From IMG/VR virus record IMGVR_UViG_3300005613_000160, positions 1-40,187 of that record: a stretch of 40,187 nucleotides of DNA; one strand, given 5' to 3'. The notes under the pieces were generated by a model, which saw nothing but the letters and a program-made list of their open reading frames with translations, was not told where the DNA came from and did not search any database. This DNA comes from a virus. This document shows, piece after piece, positions 29,534 through 37,039 of the stretch (positions are counted from its first letter, which is position 1; each line of letters begins with the position of its first letter). The position numbers were made by a program, and so were the translations under genes.

Positions 29534-29998
29534 TTACCTCGGTACTACACACAGAGAATAACGGATCGTTCCTGAGAGAGAACAGATCTCAATCGTCGAA
29601 GAATTGACTGGGCAGAATCTTGCCGATTCCTTCGGGGGAATTATGAGGCCATCGGAACCATTGAAGCGAATGACAATTGCTTGTCTTGAGATTGCTTCTT
29701 TCTCTCCATCGGAAGGCACTCGCATCAAGTCAGTGCCGGCTTTGTTCTGAATAAAGACGGTCCCGACGTTTACTTCTAGCCATCCAGTGTCAAGAGGTTC
29801 CCATTCTTCACCAATCTTCTTTTGGCGTTGGTAGGGTTCATCATCGCTTTGGAGATCGCGAGTGAATCGGCCTACATACTCGGCAATTCCACTTTCGATT
29901 GTGCGATGATAAAGAGTCTCTACAATCGTTAAGCGTGGGATAGGCTTCTTTGGCTCTGGATAATCTTCGATTCGCTGTTGGACTTCTGGGATATCCAT
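29534..29998 (-). CDS. Tail-associated structural protein
   Basis: A 154-residue protein, started at MDIPEVQQR, which has a GGGAGCGAACCT site; a TTG 11 codons upstream has none. It contains RLTIVETLYHRTIESGIAEY and IQNKAGTDLMRVPSDGEK, with a beta-rich remainder. By position between the tape measure cluster and the collar it should belong to the distal tail or baseplate. No signature. Confidence 0.6.
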   Translation of the reverse strand: MDIPEVQQRIEDYPEPKKPIPRLTIVETLYHRTIESGIAEYVGRFTRDLQSDDEPYQRQKKIGEEWEPLDTGWLEVNVGTVFIQNKAGTDLMRVPSDGEKEAISRQAIVIRFNGSDGLIIPPKESARFCPVNSSTIEICSLSGTIRYSLCVVPR

Positions 29999-30020
29999 AG
30001 GTTCGCTCCCTAAGAATTTG

Positions 30021-30446
30021 TTAAACTTCAAACGCCTCTACGAGCACAACCACCGAAGCGGTATCTGCTTTAAAACATAAAGAATTGGTACTGGGTCCAC
30101 TAGTCCCTACGCCTGTTCCGAATTCTTCTGAAAGATAACGGGACAATCGCAGAACAAAAGACTCACCAGGCAAGGCTTCCCCGAGCGGGAAGAATGTGGC
30201 TGACTCTGGATCCCAGATTCCGTACTCCACGAAATTGGTATCATCTTGGTTCTGGATTCGGCATAGTCCTGGGCTCGTTAGTTCGCTAAAGTCAACATTG
30301 GTTCCAGCCGTTGTTACCGTAAGGGCTCCAGGGACTGGTCCTTTCTCTCCGGCTACGTCGGCATTGAACTGAGTTGGCTTGGATGCGTAGTCGATATTAC
30401 CGACCTTCACTTGGAGTGATGCTCTTACGCTTGCTTCATTTGCCAT
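30021..30446 (-). CDS. Tail-associated structural protein
   Basis: A 141-residue protein with GGGAGAG site. VRASLQVKVGNIDYASKPTQ and PGLCRIQNQDDTNFVEYGIWD, with FVLRLSRYLSEEFGTG, suggest a beta-sandwich like those of small baseplate or neck proteins. Start and spacing fit the surrounding operon. Family unnamed. Confidence 0.6.
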   Translation of the reverse strand: MANEASVRASLQVKVGNIDYASKPTQFNADVAGEKGPVPGALTVTTAGTNVDFSELTSPGLCRIQNQDDTNFVEYGIWDPESATFFPLGEALPGESFVLRLSRYLSEEFGTGVGTSGPSTNSLCFKADTASVVVLVEAFEV

Positions 30447-30461
30447 GGCTATACTCTCCCG

Positions 30462-31373
30462 TTATAGGGTTGTCGGAATTCCTAACTGTAGGAAATCCGA
30501 TTCTTCATAATACTCTGGAGTGATCTTGTGTATATCATCTCTGTTTTCTGCTACATTTCCATCGCCGTCGAGGGGCATTCGCGTCCCAAGATTCTCATCT
30601 GTCCAGTCTTTGTTTTGTTGGAAGTTTTCAATCTTTGTTTTGTCTCCATCCTTTTTCAAATGCCTCGTGCCGGAGTCTGCAATTTCATAGTCGAAGGTGT
30701 TGAAGTCAATGTCAAATTCAAAATCGCGGGTGTAGTACACATCGCACAAGCCCCAATAATGTCGTTTCCAAGACACGTTTGAAAGCTTGATACATCGAGC
30801 AGGCAACCCCCACAACTCTGCATCGTTGACTGTATCAACCATCTCGGAGAATAGGTCTAACTCTAGAGTGGCAACAGTTTGACCGATTGTTACGTTAGGT
30901 CTGTTGTCATCGACTTCAACACTTAGTTTTTCATGGCTTGATGATAGGATCGCTTTTCCGGGATCAACCGGTTTGTCGGCACGCTCAAAGAAAGCCTCTT
31001 TCGTAAACTTCGTGAAACTGCCACTGACTCTTTGAGGTTCTATGAGGGGATTTTCAACTCGCTCATCTTGGCATCGGCGAATCGGTTTCGTGCTGAATTT
31101 GCTAGTGATTTCCCAATAATATCCTGGCTCGTTTTTGGGTTGCTTGCGATAGACTTTTACTTCTTTCGTTGGCCAACATGTAGCATAAGCATCGTAATCA
31201 CCGCCATAATTCCAGGCAGAACCTACTTGAGCTAGACCGACTACATCGTGAGCATTCAGTGGGCCTTGGTTTAGCGTGTCCATGCGTACCAATTCGGTGA
31301 GCGAGTAAGTACGATGACTGTCGGCATCGACTTGCAAACTCCAAGCTAATCTTCCTACTACACTACCAGCCAT
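30462..31373 (-). CDS. Tail-associated structural protein
   Basis: A 303-residue protein behind CGGAGCAATACT. Repeated aromatic-rich beta segments (AWNYGGDYDAYATCWPT, WKRHYWGLCDVYYTRDFEFD) and a C-terminal acidic part (GDGNVAENRDDIHKITPEYY). Lying directly after the tape measure gene, it occupies the usual place of the distal tail protein, but the sequence does not show a Dit signature. Probable structural component. Confidence 0.65.
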   Translation of the reverse strand: MAGSVVGRLAWSLQVDADSHRTYSLTELVRMDTLNQGPLNAHDVVGLAQVGSAWNYGGDYDAYATCWPTKEVKVYRKQPKNEPGYYWEITSKFSTKPIRRCQDERVENPLIEPQRVSGSFTKFTKEAFFERADKPVDPGKAILSSSHEKLSVEVDDNRPNVTIGQTVATLELDLFSEMVDTVNDAELWGLPARCIKLSNVSWKRHYWGLCDVYYTRDFEFDIDFNTFDYEIADSGTRHLKKDGDKTKIENFQQNKDWTDENLGTRMPLDGDGNVAENRDDIHKITPEYYEESDFLQLGIPTTL

Positions 31374-31388
31374 AGTATTGCTCCGCTT

Positions 31389-33866
31389 TTACAGGGATCT
31401 TCCGAATTCCGCTGCTTCAATTGCCTCTTGCTCTTGCAGCGTATCTCTAATTTCTTCCATCGTCGTTAGCATCTTATCTTGGGTTGTCTTTCCCCCTTTT
31501 TTCGCGTCAAGTTTTCCGACAAGATTGTAATACTCAGAAGTCCCAACCTTTATGCCTCTAGAAGCTGTTGTTGGTCCTGGTCCTGCTGTTGTGACTTTCT
31601 TACTCATCCCACTTTGGTAAGTTGCGAATGCTCTACGTGTTGCTTGCCTCGCATCTCTAATACTTAAGGGATTCTCTTCTAGCTTTGTCAATCGCCTTAG
31701 CTCATTGATCGTTGCTCTCAATCGTTGTGCGGGAGTCTTATTCTTCTCAACAATATCGGCAACACTCTTTTTGTCTTTTTGGGCTGCTCTTTCTGCTTCC
31801 TGCTTTAGCTTCTTTGTAGCCGCGATTTCCTTTTCTTTCTTCGTTAGAATCTCATCTTGGATACGTAGTTGCTCTATGAGTTCGCCATTAACATTTTGCT
31901 GTTCAAGTCGATAGATACTGGCTTCTCTCGGGAGCATACCGACAGTTTGCACTTGCATCTGATAAGTCGTAAGCAATTCTTCTGCCGTCTTCTTCAACTC
32001 TGCTTTCTTTGCTTTTACTCTTTCAAGGATTTGTCTTTGTGCCTCAAGCGAATCTTGTTCAGCCTTTGCTGCATCTTTGGCTGATTTGTTCAATACAGAA
32101 TCTCGAAGTTTCTGGAGTTTTTGAAGTTCGTTTTGAGCGTCTTTAAATCCCTGGATGAGAGGTGCTGTTGTATCGGTTCCGAAAAGGTATTCTGAAGCAC
32201 TTGCGGCGTAGCTTTGGTTTGCCTTTTGGACGAGGGCTTGTCTTGCCCTTTGTTCTGCGTTTACTAGTTGGTTTTTCTGTGCTTCAATTGTCCGATCAAT
32301 TTCGCTTAGCTGTCTTGGCCCTTCCATGCCCGCTAATACATCAAGGCGTCTGTCGAATGCCTCAGATGTATCTTTCGTTGACTTGTCCATTTCAGCATTC
32401 ATAGATGCAACTGCCGAACGACCAACGGCATACAGAGCTATAAGAGCTGTTAAACCAACAGTCCAGGCATTGAATAGTGAACTAACAGGCAATTTCAAAG
32501 TGTTCATTGCGAGTTTCATAATGCCGAGACTTTTAATGATCGTTCCCATCGCCATAAGCAATGGACCCGTAGCAGCAACAGCAAGTCCGATATTAGTCAC
32601 CCAAGATTTTGTTGTATCGCTGAGGGATTGCCACCAGGCTGTCAGTCGCTTCAACTCTTCACCAAGGGCTAACAATTTTGGTCCTAACTGTTGGCCGATA
32701 CTTGCAGCAAAGTTTTTGATGTTGTTCCAAACGATTTTCATTTGATTAGCGAATGACTCCATTTGCTTATCAGCAACTTCTTGTGTGGTCCCTCCCGCCC
32801 TTCTCAATTCTCTCTCATACTCTTTGATTGCTTCACTAGTCCCAAGCAATGGCAGAATAGCTTGCTGTACTCTTGCCTCAAAGCCGAGCATGTCAAGTGT
32901 CACAACTTTTGTTTGGTTACTCATCCCGGCTAAAATGTTTTCCAGATTTCCAATAATGTCTCCGAGGTTTCTCATTTTGCCTTCGTTGTCAAATACAGAG
33001 AAACCTAAACGCTTATGGGCTTCGGCATTGTCCATAGACGAGTTTGACAACAACCGAATGACTCTATCAAGTTGATTACCCGCTAGCTCTGCTTTGACTC
33101 CCTGATCGGCAAATGCAGCCAATACAGCAACACCCTCCTCAATATCTTTGTTGAATGCCTTGAGGGATGCTCCAGCCTTACTTGTCAGAGCAATCGAAAA
33201 TTGCTCAACACTAGCATTGGCTAGTGTGTTTGCTTTGACGAGTACATCACTGACACGTACAAGATTCAGCATATCTTGTGTGACGTTGTCTTTTACAGAC
33301 ATGCCCAAAGCACTTTGAGCATCCGTCAGCAAATCAGTAGCGGTTGCCATATCGAAAGCACCCGCTATAGCAAAAGCAGTCACTTTCGGAAGCAATGCCA
33401 TTGACTGTGCAGCATCTTTACCGGCCGATGCAAGATAGAAGTACGATTGAGCTAAGTCAGTGGCACTCTTAGACGATTCACCGCTAAGACTGATAGCAGT
33501 CTGTCTCATCTGCTCTGTTTGTTGCTGAGTCACTTTCATAATCGAAGTAGACTCGGTCATAGCCTGATCGAAACGTGCAAACTCTCGGACAGCCAATCCA
33601 CCGAAGATTGTCAGAGGCGTCGTAAGTCGCATGGTGAGAGATCTACCGATAGAAGATATTTGGCCGCCAATCTTCTTTAGTCGGTTCGCTTGCTGCTCGA
33701 TTACGCTAGTCATCTTTACAAATTGACCGGCAGTATTTCGATAACGGCCTTGAGCATCCCGAGTGAATTTCTCGGTATTTGCTTGTGCCGTCTTCATTGC
33801 TTGAGAATACTGTTTGGTATCCCCAACAAGTTTGACAGTCAATTTATCGACTACGGTAGCTGCCAT
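31389..33866 (-). CDS. Tail tape measure protein
   Basis: An 825-residue protein with strong site (CGGGGAGAATAAATA). The N-terminal half matches the phage TMP core domain (TIGR01760-like): LTMRLTTPLTIFGGLAVREF, DLAQSYFYLASAGKDAAQ, TATDLLTDAQSALG, LTSKAGASLKAF and GVKAELAGNQLDRV. Two hydrophobic stretches near 430-480 (WVTNIGLAVAATGPLLMAMG and LTALIALYAVG) and a long coiled-coil region (about 560-690) follow. At about 0.15 nm per residue it predicts a tail near 120 nm. It overlaps the tail chaperone gene's stop by one base. Confidence 0.94.
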   Translation of the reverse strand: MAATVVDKLTVKLVGDTKQYSQAMKTAQANTEKFTRDAQGRYRNTAGQFVKMTSVIEQQANRLKKIGGQISSIGRSLTMRLTTPLTIFGGLAVREFARFDQAMTESTSIMKVTQQQTEQMRQTAISLSGESSKSATDLAQSYFYLASAGKDAAQSMALLPKVTAFAIAGAFDMATATDLLTDAQSALGMSVKDNVTQDMLNLVRVSDVLVKANTLANASVEQFSIALTSKAGASLKAFNKDIEEGVAVLAAFADQGVKAELAGNQLDRVIRLLSNSSMDNAEAHKRLGFSVFDNEGKMRNLGDIIGNLENILAGMSNQTKVVTLDMLGFEARVQQAILPLLGTSEAIKEYERELRRAGGTTQEVADKQMESFANQMKIVWNNIKNFAASIGQQLGPKLLALGEELKRLTAWWQSLSDTTKSWVTNIGLAVAATGPLLMAMGTIIKSLGIMKLAMNTLKLPVSSLFNAWTVGLTALIALYAVGRSAVASMNAEMDKSTKDTSEAFDRRLDVLAGMEGPRQLSEIDRTIEAQKNQLVNAEQRARQALVQKANQSYAASASEYLFGTDTTAPLIQGFKDAQNELQKLQKLRDSVLNKSAKDAAKAEQDSLEAQRQILERVKAKKAELKKTAEELLTTYQMQVQTVGMLPREASIYRLEQQNVNGELIEQLRIQDEILTKKEKEIAATKKLKQEAERAAQKDKKSVADIVEKNKTPAQRLRATINELRRLTKLEENPLSIRDARQATRRAFATYQSGMSKKVTTAGPGPTTASRGIKVGTSEYYNLVGKLDAKKGGKTTQDKMLTTMEEIRDTLQEQEAIEAAEFGRSL

Positions 33867-34210
33867 TATTTATTCTCCCCGGAAACAAGAGACCACCATC
33901 GACGCTTGGACTCTTTGAGGGCTTTCTTTTTTTCTTCTTCAGTTTTCATCGGCTTTACTCGTTTGAACTTCATGACGAAATCAGAAAGCTTTACGGTTTC
34001 GGGTTTCCGATGTAATACACGGCAAACTTCGGCAGCAATTTGCATGAGATAATTGTCGGTTCTGCTCGGATGATTGTCTTCCTCTTCAAGCCAACGCATC
34101 CAAGTCAAAAATTGTCTGTGAGTCATAGGACCAGGCCAACCCATTACCTCATGCAACATTTTCCCTAGGCTATGAGCTAGTCGGAAGTGTCCGTCGTATC
34201 GTTCTCTAAG
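33866..34210 (-). CDS. Tail assembly chaperone, frameshift extension (gpGT-like)
   Basis: This frame has its own ATG at 34159 (MLHEVMGWPGPMTHRQFLTW), giving 97 residues, but it is open further upstream to the slip site and the extra residues LRERYDGHFRLAHSLGK belong to the family pattern (RLAxxLG before the MxxRxFLxW block). With ITWMRWLEEEDNHPSRTDNY and LMQIAAEV this is the C-terminal part of a tail chaperone of DUF4035/gpT type. I infer that it is made mostly as a -1 frameshift fusion of about 264 residues with the upstream protein. It acts in tape measure folding and is not in the mature tail. Confidence 0.78.
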   Translation of the reverse strand, partial: LRERYDGHFRLAHSLGKMLHEVMGWPGPMTHRQFLTWMRWLEEEDNHPSRTDNYLMQIAAEVCRVLHRKPETVKLSDFVMKFKRVKPMKTEEEKKKALKESKRRWWSLVSGENK

Positions 34211-34659
34211 TTTTTTGCCGTCTCTTCCTCTTTCTCCAAAGCTTCAATCTGTCTTTCGATTTCCACCTTTTGTTTCCTGAGGGAATCTATGGTCTCGTTT
34301 CCGAGGTTGCTGATCTCTCGGGCTTTCTCATGGAGTTTGCTAACGACTCGACTAGGCCATGTGCGGACTTCGGTTTCTTGGATGGGTCGTTCGTTAATAA
34401 CCGAGTCATCTTTTCCACGAACGATTTCAAACAGGCAGAGGGAGACAAGTAATGGTTCGATGTTCGCGGGATTTTTGATTCGAGAAACATTGCCATCATC
34501 GCCGTACACGATTGAAGCGGATCGGGCATTCTGATACTTGACGGCTGCGTCTTCAAGGGCTTCGCGTAGCATGCACTCCTTTTTTGTTCCGTCCTTTTTG
34601 TTGATCGTTACGGGGATTTGAATTCCAGCAAGATCGAATTCTAGTGCTTCGAGTGTCAT
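34177..34659 (-). CDS. Tail assembly chaperone, short form (gpG-like)
   Basis: A 160-residue protein with GGAGCGAAACC site. The N-terminal strand pair LEFDLAGIQIPVTINKKDG and LREALEDAAVKYQNAR are of the kind seen in tail chaperones, and the C-terminal 50 residues form a charged helix (IDSLRKQKVEIERQIEALEK). The A AAA AAC slip site sits 11 codons before its stop. Position between the tail tube and tape measure genes is diagnostic. Confidence 0.75.
   Translation of the reverse strand: MTLEALEFDLAGIQIPVTINKKDGTKKECMLREALEDAAVKYQNARSASIVYGDDGNVSRIKNPANIEPLLVSLCLFEIVRGKDDSVINERPIQETEVRTWPSRVVSKLHEKAREISNLGNETIDSLRKQKVEIERQIEALEKEEETAKNLENDTTDTSD
34210..34216 (-). promoter_or_regulatory. Programmed -1 frameshift site A AAA AAC
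   Basis: In the gpG frame the codons are GCA AAA AAC, which form the canonical X XXY YYZ heptamer. A -1 slip enters the frame of the gpT-like part directly, which has no stop from here to 33866. Confidence 0.7.
34273..34282 (+). repeat. TTTCCTGAGG repeat inside gpG-like gene
   Basis: Exact copy extended to GGGAA. Read as CTC AGG AAA (LRK), the third reading frame among the coding copies. Confidence 0.5.
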
Positions 34660-34721
34660 TGGTTTCGCTCCAAGTTAAGTTAGGTAATCTAGATAATCTC
34701 CGATTTAAGCGTCCTAGGGCT

Positions 34722-34804
34722 CCCCTATAGGCCCTCGCGTGCGTAGGGGTACGATATACGGTCGAAACCCCTAAAAGCCCCTAGAATCGACTCCTAGGGG
34801 CTTT
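34722..34804 (-). terminator. Two hairpins after the tail tube gene
   Basis: A perfect 11-bp stem, AAAGCCCCTAG (34774-34784) with CTAGGGGCTTT (34794-34804), follows the tail tube stop on the minus strand and ends in TTTT. A second, weaker stem CCCCTA/TAGGGG lies at 34722-34749. It probably trims or partly stops late transcription so that tail tube protein is over-produced. Confidence 0.65.
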
Positions 34805-34819
34805 CTCGACAGTCTAGGC

Positions 34820-35314
34820 TTAGGTTCCCGCTGTCTCGACCATTACCGGGGCTTGCTCGGCACGCGAGCTATCACGATTCGTCGGCACAATCGTAATCTG
34901 GGCTTCCGGCTGTTCGCCCTCTGTATGATCTTGGGGCTGGAAATTTTGGATGTAACCGAAGAAAGCTAGAGTCGAACCATCGGGGAAATAGATGGTGATG
35001 GTTTGTTCGACGTTAATCATCTCGGCAATCTGATTGTCATCGTCATCCGTGTAGGAATCAGGATCATAGCCACAAGTCCAAGTGATCGGCTCCAAAGTTT
35101 TGAGAGCCCGAGGACTGAAGGTCCGCCATGTATCATTGTGCATGGTCGTTTCTTCAATTGGATCGCCACCCTCGATACCGGGGGAGGGTCCAGATTTCTC
35201 CCAGACTTTTACCTCATCATTAAGGGAGAAGCCGATTAGTGTTTGGTATCCATCTTGAAGAGGAATACCGGCGGGCACTCTGTTTGATCGTGTTCCAGCT
35301 GCTGGGGCTGCCAT
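34820..35314 (-). CDS. Major tail tube protein
   Basis: A 164-residue protein with CAAAGGAGATTATT site. The pattern IPLQDGYQTLIGFSLNDEVKVW, GIEGGDPIEETTMHN, WRTFSPRALKTLEPI, FPDGSTLAFFGYIQNF and EGEQPEAQITIVPTN is that of a well-defined siphovirus major tail protein family, including the ETTMHNxxWRT block. It forms the tube around the tape measure. It is flanked by a terminator downstream and head-tail completion genes upstream, so it is expected to be the most abundant tail gene product. Confidence 0.9.
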   Translation of the reverse strand: MAAPAAGTRSNRVPAGIPLQDGYQTLIGFSLNDEVKVWEKSGPSPGIEGGDPIEETTMHNDTWRTFSPRALKTLEPITWTCGYDPDSYTDDDDNQIAEMINVEQTITIYFPDGSTLAFFGYIQNFQPQDHTEGEQPEAQITIVPTNRDSSRAEQAPVMVETAGT

Positions 35315-35329
35315 AATAATCTCCTTTGA

Positions 35330-35779
35330 TTAGGTAGTTTGTCGTATGGAGGCTACGACATCGATAGTGAATAGGTTAAGGTTGTTGGTGTTATGATCTT
35401 TCCCGAGGGAAATTACATCACTGGTTCGGGATACTGCGTAAACTTTGTAGACATTAGAATTGATGGTGATGCCTGCTAGGTTTACATTTTCGTCTAGGGC
35501 GATTGCAATGGCTCTTGCTTTTGCGTAGCCGGTTGCGTGATTTGTGCTTCGTACTTTTATGAGTAATCCATGATGCTCTTGTACCTCTCCGTTGTATTGG
35601 AATCGTCCGCTTTTTATGCTTGGAACATCGTAGACAACGATTAGGTTGTCTGGAGTGTCGGGTTCTCCGCTGTAGTAGACCGGCCAACTTCCTGAGAGAG
35701 AGTAGTCAGTTCCAACGTCTAGGTCTACTAGAAGATTGGCGACTATTTGGGATGGTGAGTTGTCGAGACTTCCGCTCAC
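35330..35779 (-). CDS. Tail terminator/minor capsid-like protein
   Basis: A 149-residue protein that starts at a GTG overlapping the preceding stop as GTGA. The pattern GSWPVYYSGEPDTPDNLIVV, YDVPSIKSGRFQYNGEVQEH and GLLIKVRSTNHATGYAKARA matches phage tail terminator or gp17-like completion proteins (PDNxIxVYDxxG...GR...GExxxHxGxxVxVR). It sits where expected, between the HK97 gp10-like gene and the tube gene. It caps the tail for joining to the head. Confidence 0.76.
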   Translation of the reverse strand: MSGSLDNSPSQIVANLLVDLDVGTDYSLSGSWPVYYSGEPDTPDNLIVVYDVPSIKSGRFQYNGEVQEHHGLLIKVRSTNHATGYAKARAIAIALDENVNLAGITINSNVYKVYAVSRTSDVISLGKDHNTNNLNLFTIDVVASIRQTT

Positions 35780-35994
35780 GGTGATTCACTTTCTACATGT
35801 ATCTTTTGGGCATCCTCTCCGGAATATCGAAGTTTTATGACTGCGATATTATGGGCTGGTAATTTAATAGACAAATTTTGTATTGGCAGGCTAGTGTCTA
35901 TATTGAGGCGTTTGGCAAGAGCCTGAAATTCAGGCCAATGGAATATCTCCCGGCCGGATGTTTGCTGAAATTCTCTATGTTTCTTTTCGCTCAT
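35776..35994 (-). CDS. Small hypothetical protein, head-tail region
   Basis: A 72-residue product from MSEKKHREF, chosen for its GGGGAGCAAAAA site; an upstream TTG at 36075 would overlap the previous stop and give 99 residues. It holds IFHWPEFQALAKRLN and PAHNIAVIKLRYSG, a strand-helix pattern, and ends ESESP. Not recognised. It may be a small connector component. Confidence 0.5.
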   Translation of the reverse strand: MSEKKHREFQQTSGREIFHWPEFQALAKRLNIDTSLPIQNLSIKLPAHNIAVIKLRYSGEDAQKIHVESESP

Positions 35995-36064
35995 TTTTTG
36001 CTCCCCAAGTATTTTGTATTTTTCCAACCATCGTTGTGAAAATTTGTTATCTCTACGACTAAAC

Positions 36065-36490
36065 TCATCGGCCAACTTTCGTAAAGGCGCTTTGTTTGAG
36101 GTTTCCGCTATCGACTGGTACTAGCTTTTGGCTTTCTCGTTGGAGGAATAGTCCTGCCGTAAATAGCCCAAGAGTTATATTGCCAGTTTTGAGGAAAACC
36201 TTTTTGACGATTGCTTGCATCTCTTTTCGTTTCTCGCGAAAAGGGCGTAGCAGGAATTGGCTTTGGCCTTTGCCTTGCGGGTCCCAATAGCATCCTTTTC
36301 TTTTGGAGCCGTCGGGCCGTTTTCCTGTTCGCTTCTTTCCCTTCCACTTCATCTTCTTATTTTGGTGAACGTAGATTGCATACTTGGCTGTGTAGCCGAC
36401 CGTTACGACAGCACCATGTTGGGCTGTTGCTTCAGCTGCTTTTTTGAGAAGCTTCGCTTGGAGTTCTTTTGATCCTTTGACGACTGCCAT
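36065..36490 (-). CDS. Head-tail completion protein, HK97 gp10-like
   Basis: A 141-residue protein with the HK97-gp10 pattern: VVTVGYTAKYAIYVHQNKKM near the start, QSQFLLRPFREK in the middle and AGLFLQRESQKLVPVDSGNL at the C-terminus (the VPVDTGxLKxSA signature, with LKQSAFTK). A Lys-rich stretch (WKGKKRTGKRPDGSKRKG) is larger than usual. It is part of the neck or tail completion complex. Confidence 0.8.
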   Translation of the reverse strand: MAVVKGSKELQAKLLKKAAEATAQHGAVVTVGYTAKYAIYVHQNKKMKWKGKKRTGKRPDGSKRKGCYWDPQGKGQSQFLLRPFREKRKEMQAIVKKVFLKTGNITLGLFTAGLFLQRESQKLVPVDSGNLKQSAFTKVGR

Positions 36491-36492
36491 TG

Positions 36493-36840
36493 TTAGCTTT
36501 CAGCGGGTGGCTCGATTGAAATTTGGAACTTGCCGGTCTGGGATGGAAATGTGTCTTCTTTGGTTGCTTCGATTACGACGAAGTAAGCGTGGTAGGTTCC
36601 CACTGTATCTACGTCGGCATCGACTGGGCTGTATTGAACTTCCCCATTGGTTGCATCGGTGATGGTTACGCCGGTTGACGTTTGAGTTACTTTGACTGTT
36701 CCGCTATCGCTGTTCACCATGAAGAATTCGACCGTTAAATCGGTCAAGTCCACGACAGTATTGTCTGGACGTTTCAGAGTAGCAGCGATTGCAATTCGGG
36801 TATTGCCTACTTGTCGATATTGTTTTTGGGTTGCCGACAT
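36493..36840 (-). CDS. Structural protein with BppU/Ig-like fold
   Basis: A 115-residue protein: RIAIAATLKRPDNTVVDLTD, LTVEFFMVNSDSGTVKV, GEVQYSPVDADVDTVGTYHA and TFPSQTGKFQISIE. The order (NTVVDLT, VxFxM, Y.....D.DT.GTY) is that of the BppU N-terminal/Ig-like modules common in phage head-tail and baseplate proteins. Likely virion decoration or connector. Confidence 0.68.
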   Translation of the reverse strand: MSATQKQYRQVGNTRIAIAATLKRPDNTVVDLTDLTVEFFMVNSDSGTVKVTQTSTGVTITDATNGEVQYSPVDADVDTVGTYHAYFVVIEATKEDTFPSQTGKFQISIEPPAES

Positions 36841-36841
36841 A

Positions 36842-37039
36842 TTAGGAGCCCCTTATCGGGAATTTTTTATCGCTTGTACCGTAGAGTGTGAATTTCTCTG
36901 TTGACGATCCGTAGAGTGTTTTATTGTCGATGCTTGAGCCGATCAGATCGAATCGTTCGGAGACGATTGCATCGGGAATAGTCGGGGAAGACTTCCAGCC
37001 TAAAACCATTCGTAAGTAATCGACGAATCCACCAGCCAT
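36842..37039 (-). CDS. Small structural-region protein with internal repeat
   Basis: A 65-residue product after CGGGAGTTTCCTA. The C-terminal half repeats the motif (K/T)LYGSS-x-EKFTLYGTSDKKF, with a third weaker DLIGSS. VDYLRMVLGWKSSP starts it. The same LYG... element appears at the N-terminus of the large beta-helix protein upstream (VKLYGVASF). The repeat suggests beta-strand stacking. The ATG overlaps the previous stop as TAATG. Not recognised. Confidence 0.55.
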   Translation of the reverse strand: MAGGFVDYLRMVLGWKSSPTIPDAIVSERFDLIGSSIDNKTLYGSSTEKFTLYGTSDKKFPIRGS

